15,527 bases of DNA from JAJUFS01 sp964599565. GTDB taxonomy: Bacteria > Pseudomonadota > Gammaproteobacteria > Natronospirales > JAJUFS01. The position numbers were made by a program, and so were the translations under genes. The notes beneath the pieces are model-generated. The model was not told where the DNA came from, searched no databases, and worked only from the letters and a program-made list of their open reading frames with translations. Shown piece after piece: positions 1 to 7,780 of the stretch. Location of the stretch: NCBI GenBank assembly GCA_964599565.1, contig CAZRFE010000056.1, positions 1 through 15,527 on the forward strand, given 5' to 3'. The first letter of the stretch is position 1. Every line of letters starts with the position of its first letter.

Positions 1-1546
<1,546 letters not shown>

Positions 1547-1609
1547 GCGGTTTCCGTCATCCGTTAGGCGTCGTTGGTGTCCCGGCTCAGCCGGCAAATG
1601 GAACACACC

Positions 1610-1638
1610 AGTATATGTTCGAAGCCGTTAATTTTCCA
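1610..1638 (-). promoter_or_regulatory. candidate sigma-70 promoter for rpoD in the dnaG-rpoD gap
   Basis: Read on the minus strand, TGGAAA (1633-1638) and TATACT (1610-1615) are separated by exactly 17 bp. The -10 matches the consensus at five of six positions and the -35 at four of six. Initiation would fall near 1603 and leave a leader of roughly 57 nt before the rpoD ATG. That leader contains a small CCGGC/GCCGG hairpin at 1582-1594. In E. coli rpoD also has promoters besides the operon promoter, so an internal promoter here is plausible. It was assigned by eye only. Confidence 0.5.
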
Positions 1639-1666
1639 GTTAAATCAAGGTTTTTCAGGCGTTCCC

Positions 1667-3409
1667 TCAGTCCCTGCCGCGCTCCGGCGCGCCCAGCAGC
1701 ACGCGCAGTTCCGCCTTCTCGACCTCGCTGAGGTCTGACGGCCGACGTCCCTGGAGCGCGGCGAGGCGCCGGTCCCGGTCACGCTGCCGGAGCGAGGCCA
1801 GCAGCTGGTTGTCGAGCACATGGCGGAACTCCGCCGCCATGCCATCCTCCGGGATTTCCAGCCGCTGTCCGGCCAGCTTGTGCAGCGCCGGACCCCCGGG
1901 GGTTTCCCGCCAGTGTTCCAGCAGTCCTGCCATGCTGACTTCGGGGCGATCCCTGAGAAATTCAATTAATTTCACGAGCAGATCGGCGCCGGGAAGGTCG
2001 AGTTCGCGGAGTTCATCAAGGTGCTCGGTGGCCGTGGCGGAGAGCGCCGGCTGATGCATGAGCAGCAGGATGGCGCGCCGCACCGGGGTCATCGCGAGAC
2101 CCGGCAGGCGGCGATGCGCGTCCGGCTTCCCTGCAGGCGCGCCGATGAGCTGGCCAAGACGCGCGCCGTCCATGCGCGTCAGCTGGCCGAGTTTTTCCTG
2201 CAGCATTTCGCGGTACACCACGTCGGGAATCCGCTCGACCAGTGGTTTTGCGAGGTCCACGAGCTTCGCGCGGCCCTCGATGCTGCCGAGATCCACCTGC
2301 CGGCTCAGCGCATCGACGAGGAATGCAGACAGCGGCTGCGCGGTTTCGATGCGCGACTCCAGGGCGGCCTTGCCTTCCTTTCGCACCAGCGTGTCGGGGT
2401 CCTCGCCCTCGGGCAGGAACAGGAACTTGAGCTGCCGGCCATCGCGCACGGAGCCGAGCGCCGTCTCGAGCGCACGCCATGCCGCGCGTCGTCCCGCCTT
2501 GTCCCCGTCGAAACAGAACACGACTTCCTTCGTCGTGCGGAACAGGCGGTCAAGGTGTTCAGGCGTTGTCGCGGTGCCGAGCGTGGCAACGGCGTAACGG
2601 ATGCCGGCCTGCGCGAGCGCGACCACATCCATGTAGCCCTCGACGACCATCAGCCGCGGCAGCTCGCGCAGCGCCTGTTTCGCTTCCCACAGCCCGTACA
2701 GTTCGCGGCCCTTGTGAAAGAGTGGCGTCTCGGGAGAGTTCAGGTATTTCGGTTCGCCCTTGTCCAGCACGCGTCCGCCGAACGCGATCACGCGGCCGCG
2801 CCGGTCGCGGATCGGGAACATGACGCGATCGCGGAACCGGTCGTACGGCTGGCCCTGCTTGCCGGGAATGCCGAGCCCGGTCGCCAGCAGCGCGTCCTTG
2901 CGGAAGCCGCGCTCGCGCAGGTGGTTCATCAATCCTTCCCAGGAATCCGGTGCGTACCCAAGGCCGAACTCCGCGGCAATCTCGCCGGTCAGCCCGCGGC
3001 CCTTCAGGTACGCGATCGCGCGCTCGTTACCTTTCAGCGCCGCGCGGAAATGGCTCGTCGCCGCTTCCATCACGTCATAGAGGCCGGCGTCGATGCGTTC
3101 TTCATTGCCGGCCTCGACGGGCACTTCCATGCCGACCGATTCGGCGAGCTGGCGCACGGCGTCGGGGAATTCGAGGCGGTCGTATTCCATGAGAAAGCCG
3201 ATCGCCGTGCCGTGCGCGCCGCAGCCGAAGCAGTGATAGAACTGCTTCTGCGGGCTGACGGTGAACGACGGGCTTTTCTCCGTGTGAAAGGGGCAGCAGG
3301 CCTGGAACTCGCGGCCGGTCTTCTTCAACGGCACGCGCGAATCGATGACGTCGACAATGTCGACGCGATTCATGAGTTCGGTGATGAAGCTTTCAGGAAT
3401 GCGTGCCAT
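1667..3409 (-). CDS. dnaG: DNA primase DnaG
   Basis: Makes the short RNA primers that start Okazaki fragments and the leading strand, working with the replicative helicase DnaB. The product has 580 residues, against 581 in E. coli. An N-terminal CHC2 zinc ribbon is visible as CCPFHTEKSPSF and FYHCFGCGAHG, with ligands C39, H42, C60 and C63. The catalytic core contains RFRDRVMFPIRDRRG near 191-205. The Toprim metal site is VVEGYMD (E257) together with CFDGDKAG (D301, D303). The C-terminal part, from about residue 430, is the less conserved helicase-interaction domain. The ATG at 3409 gives the expected MARIPESFI start, but no convincing Shine-Dalgarno precedes it, so translation may be kept low. 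It lies 116 bp downstream of the YqeY gene and 120 bp upstream of rpoD. Confidence 0.97.
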   Translation of the reverse strand: MARIPESFITELMNRVDIVDVIDSRVPLKKTGREFQACCPFHTEKSPSFTVSPQKQFYHCFGCGAHGTAIGFLMEYDRLEFPDAVRQLAESVGMEVPVEAGNEERIDAGLYDVMEAATSHFRAALKGNERAIAYLKGRGLTGEIAAEFGLGYAPDSWEGLMNHLRERGFRKDALLATGLGIPGKQGQPYDRFRDRVMFPIRDRRGRVIAFGGRVLDKGEPKYLNSPETPLFHKGRELYGLWEAKQALRELPRLMVVEGYMDVVALAQAGIRYAVATLGTATTPEHLDRLFRTTKEVVFCFDGDKAGRRAAWRALETALGSVRDGRQLKFLFLPEGEDPDTLVRKEGKAALESRIETAQPLSAFLVDALSRQVDLGSIEGRAKLVDLAKPLVERIPDVVYREMLQEKLGQLTRMDGARLGQLIGAPAGKPDAHRRLPGLAMTPVRRAILLLMHQPALSATATEHLDELRELDLPGADLLVKLIEFLRDRPEVSMAGLLEHWRETPGGPALHKLAGQRLEIPEDGMAAEFRHVLDNQLLASLRQRDRDRRLAALQGRRPSDLSEVEKAELRVLLGAPERGRD

Positions 3410-3525
3410 TCAGAACGGATCTTTTGTCCGGTACGTGTTGCCTGGGGCCTGTTACCGGCGACAGCCCGGCACGCGTCCATGCGGCGATGCCGGAGCGGCC
3501 GGCGCATGGTCCAACCAAGGATAGC

Positions 3526-3972
3526 TCAGGAACCGAGGCGCGCCTTGATCTGGGCCGACACGACGGCCATGTCCGCGCGTCCCTGGAGGCGCGGCTTGAG
3601 CAGGCCCATGACCTTGCCCATGTCCTTCATGTCGCTCGCGCCGGTGGTGGCGATGGCGTCATCGATGAGCTTTTCGAGTTCGAGCTGGCTCAGCTGCTCC
3701 GGCAGGTACGGTTCAAGGATGCCGATCTCCGCCTGTTCCTTCGCGGCGAGTTCCGGCCGGCCGCCTTCCTCGTACTGGCGGATGGATTCGCGGCGCTGCT
3801 TGATCATCTTTTCCACGACGGCGAGGGTCTGCGTGTCGTCCATGTCGATGCGTTCATCGACCTCGCGCTGCTTGATGGCGGCGGCGAGCATGCGCAGCAC
3901 GCCGAGACGGTCCTTCTCGCCCGCCTTCATCGCGGTCTTGATGTCATCGAGAATCTGCTGTTTCAGGGACAT
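3526..3972 (-). CDS. GatB/YqeY domain-containing protein
   Basis: A 148-residue protein of the stand-alone YqeY family, whose fold matches the tRNA-interacting tail domain of the amidotransferase subunit GatB. Its cellular role is poorly defined; tRNA binding is inferred from the GatB relationship. Recognisable segments are the N-terminal MSLKQQILDDIKTAMK, VLRMLAAAIKQREVDER, the central EIGILEPYLPEQLS and the C-terminal DMGKVMGLLKPRLQGRADM, spanning the usual length of the family. The ATG at 3972 has a good GAGGA Shine-Dalgarno six bases upstream. The gene sits between rpsU and dnaG, an insertion found in many proteobacteria but not in E. coli. It is downstream of the rpsU hairpin, so its transcription should depend on read-through or on a promoter not identified here. 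Confidence 0.9.
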   Translation of the reverse strand: MSLKQQILDDIKTAMKAGEKDRLGVLRMLAAAIKQREVDERIDMDDTQTLAVVEKMIKQRRESIRQYEEGGRPELAAKEQAEIGILEPYLPEQLSQLELEKLIDDAIATTGASDMKDMGKVMGLLKPRLQGRADMAVVSAQIKARLGS

Positions 3973-3984
3973 GGTGTTTCCTCA

Positions 3985-4009
3985 TCCGGCAGCGGCCGGA
4001 AATTTTTTT
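3985..4009 (+). terminator. plus-strand terminator-shaped hairpin antisense to the YqeY leader
   Basis: On the plus strand TCCGGC (3985-3990) and GCCGGA (3995-4000) form a 6-bp stem with an AGCG loop, followed after two A residues by seven T residues (4003-4009). The shape is that of a weak intrinsic terminator. No plus-strand gene ends here, because the sequence upstream on that strand is the antisense of the YqeY gene. On the minus strand it lies in the untranslated leader between the rpsU terminator and the YqeY start. The stem is short, so chance is a real alternative. Confidence 0.3.
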
Positions 4010-4021
4010 CCTGCGGAAAGC

Positions 4022-4054
4022 AAAGCACCGGGCTCGCTTGCGCGAGCCCGGTGC
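4022..4054 (-). terminator. hairpin downstream of rpsU, likely attenuating terminator
   Basis: A perfect 13-bp stem (4025-4037 with 4042-4054) has a 4-nt loop that reads GCAA on the minus strand. The following minus-strand tract is T-rich but interrupted (TTTGCTTT). It starts 25 bp after the rpsU stop codon. In E. coli a terminator at the same point, between rpsU and dnaG, keeps ribosomal protein output far above primase output. The weak T tract here fits partial termination rather than a full stop. Confidence 0.75.
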
Positions 4055-4079
4055 CGGAAAAGCGAAAAGCGGAAACGCT

Positions 4080-4295
4080 TTAGTAGAGGCGAGTGCGCCG
4101 GGCGACTTCGCGCGAAACCTTCTTCGCGTGACGCTTAACGGCAGCCGCCTGCTTGCGCTTGCGTTCCTGCGTCGGCTTTTCATAGAACTCGCGGCGACGG
4201 ACTTCCGTCAGCACACCGGCCTTCTCGCAGGCACGCTTGAAGCGGCGCAGGGCGACGTCAAACGGCTCATTTTCCTTTACACGTACGTGCGGCAT
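4080..4295 (-). CDS. rpsU: 30S ribosomal protein S21
   Basis: Small basic protein of the 30S subunit, located near the 3' end of 16S rRNA and needed for efficient initiation. It has 71 residues, the normal bacterial length. The N-terminus is MPHVRVKENEPFDVALRRFK, followed by RACEKAGVLTEVRRREFYEKP and a Lys/Arg-rich tail ending RRTRLY, all typical of gammaproteobacterial S21. The frame stays open far upstream, but the ATG at 4295 is chosen because the family begins MPxxxVxENE and a strong GAGGTGA Shine-Dalgarno lies just before it. It is the first gene of the rpsU-yqeY-dnaG-rpoD order and is transcribed divergently from tsaD, with about 117 bp between the two start codons. Confidence 0.97.
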   Translation of the reverse strand: MPHVRVKENEPFDVALRRFKRACEKAGVLTEVRRREFYEKPTQERKRKQAAAVKRHAKKVSREVARRTRLY

Positions 4296-4357
4296 GTAGA
4301 ATCTCACCTCACTTCTTCGGGATTTCGCGGGCTTGCCGGGCCAGCGAGAGGGCGGGA

Positions 4358-4386
4358 ATTCTAGCCGCACGCCCCTTAAAATGCAA
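4358..4386 (-). promoter_or_regulatory. rpsU: candidate sigma-70 promoter of rpsU
   Basis: On the minus strand TTGCAT (4381-4386) and TAGAAT (4358-4363) are spaced by 17 bp. The -10 matches five of six consensus bases; the -35 keeps only the TTG. Initiation near 4351 would give a leader of about 55 nt before the S21 start. On the opposite strand a TAAAAT at 4377-4382 overlaps this promoter and could serve tsaD, although no -35 is visible for it. Assigned by eye only. Confidence 0.5.
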
Positions 4387-4412
4387 AGCCGCATCCGGCC
4401 AGAGAGAGAAGA

Positions 4413-5441
4413 ATGCGAGTCCTTGGGATCGAGACTTCCTGCGACGAAACCGCCGCCGCCATTTATGACAGCGAACGCGGCCTGCTCGCGCACGCGCTCT
4501 ACAGCCAGGTCGCGCTGCACGCCGAGTACGGCGGCGTCGTGCCCGAGCTTGCCAGCCGCGACCACATCCGCAAGCTGCTGCCGCTGGTGCGCGACGCCAT
4601 GACGCAGGCGGCGTGCGACGCGATGAGCATCGACGGCGTAGCCTACACGTCCGGCCCGGGCCTGATCGGCGCGCTGCTGGTCGGCGCCTGCGTCGGGCGA
4701 AGCCTTGCGTATGCTTGGGATGTGCCTGCCGTCGGTGTCCATCATCTTGAAGGTCACCTGCTCGCGCCGATGCTCGAAGCGGAACACCCGGATTTTCCTT
4801 TCATCGCGCTGCTGGTTTCCGGCGGCCATACGCAGCTGATGCGCGTGGATGGCATCGGCGATTACACGCTGCTCGGCGAGACGGTGGACGACGCCGCGGG
4901 CGAAGCCTTCGACAAGACGGCGAAGCTGCTCGGCCTGCCGTATCCCGGCGGCGCGGCGCTCGCGAAACTCGCGGAATCCGGCCGGCCCGACGTGTTCCGC
5001 TTTCCGCGCCCCATGACGGATCGTCCCGGGCTCGATTTCAGTTTCTCGGGGCTCAAGACCGCGGTCGTCGTCGCGCTGCAGAAACTCGGTGCGCCGGATG
5101 CCAGGGCGCGCGCGGATCTCGCGCGCGGCTTCGAGGACGCCGTCGTCGATACGCTCGTGATCAAGGCCACGCGCGCACTGGATGAGACGGGGCTGAACCA
5201 GGTTGTCGTCGCGGGTGGCGTGGGCGCGAACCGCCAGTTGCGGGAGCGGCTGCGCGCCGCGCTCGAAGCGCGCGGCGGGGCGGCGTTCTACCCGCGCATG
5301 GAATTCTGCACGGACAATGCCGCAATGATCGCCTTCGCGGGCTGCCAGCGGCTGATGGGCGGCGCGCAGGCGGGGCTCGAGATCGATGCGGTTGCGCGCT
5401 GGCCTCTGGATTCACTTGATGCGGTCAACACCGCAACCTGA
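4413..5441 (+). CDS. tsaD: tRNA N6-threonylcarbamoyladenosine transferase subunit TsaD
   Basis: Catalytic subunit that, with TsaB and TsaE, transfers threonylcarbamoyl from threonylcarbamoyl-AMP (made by TsaC) to A37 of ANN-decoding tRNAs. The 342-residue product has the standard length and starts MRVLGIETSCDET, the first ASKHA ATPase motif. Metal ligands are visible in VHHLEGH (H111, H115) and CTDNAAMIA (D301). LLVSGGHTQL (133-142), GEAFDKTAKLLGLPYPGG (163-180), DFSFSGLKTAV (208-218) and VVAGGVGANRQLR (265-277) are the remaining family signatures. The ATG at 4413 has a purine-rich GAGAGA just upstream. It is divergent from rpsU, as in many gammaproteobacteria, and is followed 15 bp later by folB, so it probably heads a tsaD-folB-folK-peptidase transcript. 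Confidence 0.97.
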   Translation: MRVLGIETSCDETAAAIYDSERGLLAHALYSQVALHAEYGGVVPELASRDHIRKLLPLVRDAMTQAACDAMSIDGVAYTSGPGLIGALLVGACVGRSLAYAWDVPAVGVHHLEGHLLAPMLEAEHPDFPFIALLVSGGHTQLMRVDGIGDYTLLGETVDDAAGEAFDKTAKLLGLPYPGGAALAKLAESGRPDVFRFPRPMTDRPGLDFSFSGLKTAVVVALQKLGAPDARARADLARGFEDAVVDTLVIKATRALDETGLNQVVVAGGVGANRQLRERLRAALEARGGAAFYPRMEFCTDNAAMIAFAGCQRLMGGAQAGLEIDAVARWPLDSLDAVNTAT

Positions 5442-5456
5442 CGGCAGGAGAATTGC

Positions 5457-5807
5457 TTGGACACCGTATTCATCCGCGACCTGCGCGTACGCACGCTCGT
5501 CGGCATCTTCGAATGGGAGCGCCGCATCCGGCAGGAAATCCGCCTCGACATCGAGATGGGTTTCGACATCCGCACCGCCGCAGGCTCGGACAACATCGAC
5601 GACACGCTGGATTACAAGGCAGTCGCGCAGCGCGTGAAGGCGCATGTCGAGGAATCCTCCTTCCAGCTTGTCGAAGCGCTCGCCGAAAGCATTGCGACGC
5701 TCATCCTGAAGGAGTTCGACGTTTCCTCGGTCAGGCTCGTTCTCAACAAGACCGGCGCCGTGCGCGATGCGCGCGATGTCGGCGTGATCATCGAAAGGAA
5801 ACGCTGA
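5457..5807 (+). CDS. folB: dihydroneopterin aldolase FolB (TTG start)
   Basis: Cytosolic enzyme of folate synthesis that converts 7,8-dihydroneopterin to 6-hydroxymethyl-7,8-dihydropterin and glycolaldehyde. The 116-residue product begins MDTVFIRDLRVRTLVGIFEW, very close to E. coli FolB (MDIVFIEQLS...). LDYKAVAQRV (51-60), the FQLVEALAE segment carrying the catalytic-region Glu (E73) and LNKTGAVRDARDVGVIIER (97-115) with the active-site Lys (K98) follow. The start codon is TTG, chosen because it restores the family N-terminus and has AGGAG six bases upstream; no ATG in frame would do so. TTG may lower translation relative to tsaD. The stop overlaps the folK start by one base (TGATG), so the two are probably translationally coupled and their enzymes act consecutively. 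Confidence 0.94.
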   Translation: MDTVFIRDLRVRTLVGIFEWERRIRQEIRLDIEMGFDIRTAAGSDNIDDTLDYKAVAQRVKAHVEESSFQLVEALAESIATLILKEFDVSSVRLVLNKTGAVRDARDVGVIIERKR

Positions 5808-6352
5808 TGCCGCGCGTGTTCGTGAGCATCGGCAGCAACGTCGCGCCCGAATCGAACGTGCGTCTTGCGCTGCGCGACCTGCGCGCGCGTTTCGGCGACC
5901 TCACCGTGTCGCCGGTCTATCGCACCGCGGCCGTCGGTTTCGACGGCGAGGATTTCCTGAACCTCGTCGTCGGCTTCGATACCGATGAACGCATCGAGGA
6001 TGTCGACGCCGCGCTGGACGGCATCGAATCGCAGGCGGGCCGCGATCGCGGCGCGCCGCGTTTCGCACCGCGCACGCTCGACCTTGACCTGCTGCTGTAC
6101 GGCGATGCGGTCATCGATCGCGACGGCATCCGCGTACCGCGCGGCGAAATCACCGCGTACGCGTTCATGCTGCGCCCGCTCGCGGACATCGCCGGCGACA
6201 TGATTCATCCGCTGTCGGGCGAGCGCATCGCGGTGCTGTTGCGCGCGCAGGATTTCACCGGGCAGCGTTGCGAGCGCGTGGATTTCGACGCAGACTCGGT
6301 TCATGCAATACACGGAGCAGATCCGGCAGGCAGACCTGGGGAAACACAATGA
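5807..6352 (+). CDS. folK: 2-amino-4-hydroxy-6-hydroxymethyldihydropteridine pyrophosphokinase
   Basis: Transfers pyrophosphate from ATP to 6-hydroxymethyl-7,8-dihydropterin, the step after FolB and before FolP. The product has 181 residues. FVSIGSNVAPESNVRLAL (5-22), SPVYRTAAVGFDGEDFLN (35-52) and RFAPRTLDLDLLLYGD (85-100) are HPPK motifs, with the Mg-binding pair D92 and D94. It differs from E. coli FolK in the ATP-side segment: where E. coli has VPHYDMKNRGF, this protein has VPRGEITAYAF (110-120), so the His and Arg there are absent. This resembles a second HPPK subtype I recall from pseudomonads with a PRDEI segment. The ATG at 5807 is fixed by the TGATG junction with folB. The stop overlaps the next start by four bases (ATGA). 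The last 20 or so residues look like a non-conserved tail. Confidence 0.92.
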   Translation: MPRVFVSIGSNVAPESNVRLALRDLRARFGDLTVSPVYRTAAVGFDGEDFLNLVVGFDTDERIEDVDAALDGIESQAGRDRGAPRFAPRTLDLDLLLYGDAVIDRDGIRVPRGEITAYAFMLRPLADIAGDMIHPLSGERIAVLLRAQDFTGQRCERVDFDADSVHAIHGADPAGRPGETQ

Positions 6353-7725
6353 AACGGATGATCGGGAAACTTCTTTCTTCGGGCCTCCTCGCGATGGCCG
6401 TTCTCATCACGGGGTGTGGCGGCGGTGGCGGTGGCGGCGGCGATGACGGCGACGATTCCGCGGGTCTCGATATCGACGGCGTCTGCAGCGTTGCCGAGCA
6501 GAAGCAGGTCGTCGATGACCTCATGCATGACGTGTACTACTGGTACAAGGAAGCACCGGATGTCGATCCGTCGAACTACGGCAGCAAGGAAGCCCTGCTC
6601 GATGTGCTGATACAGCCGGAGAAGGATCGCGGCCACGAGTATTCCTATCTCACCACGGTCGCGGAAGAGCAGGCGTTTCTCAGCAACGCCGCGTACGTCG
6701 GTTTCGGTTTCAGCATGGCTACCGACCAGGCGGGCCGCATCTTCCTGCGGGAATCGTTCCCGGGCGGTCCGGCGCACGATGCCGGCATGGAGCGAGGCGA
6801 CGAGATCATTTCCATCAACGGCGAGGATGTCTCGCTGATGAGTACCGCGCAGTTCAACGCCGCGCTTGAGGCAGACACGCTCACCTTCGGTGTGCGACAT
6901 CCCGATGAAAGCGTCAACGCCTATCCGATATCGAAGGCGAAAGTGGAACTGCCGGTCGTCGGTGACGTCGTGCACAACCTTGGCGCCGCCCAGGACACGA
7001 CGTATATCTTCTTCCGCAGTTTCGTCGACCCGGCGTTCAACGAACTGGAAACGGCATTCGCAGCAATGAAGGACGAGGGCGACACGAAGCTCATCCTCGA
7101 CCTGCGCTACAACGGCGGCGGTCTCGTGACCGTTGCGCAACGTCTCGGCAGCCTGATCGCAGGTGGAACCCATGCCGAAGCAGTCGTTGCAAACCTGGAG
7201 TTCAACGACCGCTACGCCAGCCAGAACCAGTCGTACCGTCTCGAGACGCGCACGAACACCGTCGATGTCACGGACATGGTCGTCATCACCACCGGCGGCA
7301 CGGCGTCCGCGAGCGAGATGATCATCAACGGCCTCGATCCGTTCATCAATGTCGCGACGGTCGGTGCGACGAGTTACGGCAAACCGGTCGGGCAGAGCCG
7401 GCTGGATTTCGATCTCCTGAACGCCGACTGCACGGATGACATTCTGCGCGGCGTGACCTTCAAGGTGGTGAACGCCGACGGCGTCGGCGAGTACTACACC
7501 GGGTTCCAGCCCATCTGCGCAGCGGACGATGATGTCCTGCATCAGCTTGGCAGCGCGGACGAGGAATCGCTCAGGAGCGCGCTTTACTATCTCGAGAACG
7601 GCGGCTGCGATCCGGCCATCACGCCGAAGGCGCAATACGCGCAGGCCAAACGCCTGTCGCGGTACCCGCAAGGCGATCCGTTCATTCGCGATGGCTGGGA
7701 TCTTTTGATCGGCGGCGCGCGCTAG
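6349..7725 (+). CDS. S41-family (C-terminal processing-like) peptidase, lipoprotein
   Basis: Predicted periplasm-facing serine peptidase of 458 residues anchored by lipid. The N-terminus MKRMIGKLLSSGLLAMAVL is followed by the lipobox LITGC, with lipidation expected at C23. Eight glycines and an Asp-rich run (32-36) then form a flexible linker. A PDZ-like domain follows near 115-185 (YVGFGFSM, GMERGDEIISINGEDV). The S41 domain holds LILDLRYNGGG (248-258), GGTASASEM with the probable nucleophile S320, and TSYGKPVGQ with K345. The S-K spacing of 25 equals that of E. coli Prc (S452/K477), so the dyad looks intact. About 110 residues follow K345, including C361, C390 and C420, which with C46 could form disulphides. 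The ATG overlaps the folK stop and has GGGGAA upstream. Substrate and partner are unknown; a folate role is not implied. Confidence 0.9.
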   Translation: MKRMIGKLLSSGLLAMAVLITGCGGGGGGGGDDGDDSAGLDIDGVCSVAEQKQVVDDLMHDVYYWYKEAPDVDPSNYGSKEALLDVLIQPEKDRGHEYSYLTTVAEEQAFLSNAAYVGFGFSMATDQAGRIFLRESFPGGPAHDAGMERGDEIISINGEDVSLMSTAQFNAALEADTLTFGVRHPDESVNAYPISKAKVELPVVGDVVHNLGAAQDTTYIFFRSFVDPAFNELETAFAAMKDEGDTKLILDLRYNGGGLVTVAQRLGSLIAGGTHAEAVVANLEFNDRYASQNQSYRLETRTNTVDVTDMVVITTGGTASASEMIINGLDPFINVATVGATSYGKPVGQSRLDFDLLNADCTDDILRGVTFKVVNADGVGEYYTGFQPICAADDDVLHQLGSADEESLRSALYYLENGGCDPAITPKAQYAQAKRLSRYPQGDPFIRDGWDLLIGGAR

Positions 7726-7738
7726 CAAAGGACGAAAG

Positions 7739-7767
7739 AAAAAGCCGGGCAACGCCCGGCTTTTTTC
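7739..7767. terminator. bidirectional intrinsic terminator between convergent genes
   Basis: GCCGGGC (7744-7750) and GCCCGGC (7754-7760) form a 7-bp G+C-rich stem around an AAC loop. The stem is flanked on the left by an A run and on the right by six T residues (7761-7766), so it has the terminator layout on both strands. The A and T runs can extend the stem by several pairs. It lies between the S41 peptidase gene (plus) and the pteridine reductase gene (minus), which converge here, and probably ends both transcripts. Confidence 0.88.
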
Positions 7768-7780
7768 ATTCCTGTTCGCG

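Noticed and set aside
2021..4138. A 705-codon plus-strand open frame across dnaG and the YqeY gene
   Set aside because: It runs antisense through two conserved genes and across their intergenic gap, with no recognisable motif; length alone is not evidence at this G+C content.
4296..4829. Upstream extension of the S21 frame to 249 codons
   Set aside because: The S21 family begins at MPxxxVxENE, the ATG at 4295 has a strong ribosome site, and the extension is antisense to tsaD.
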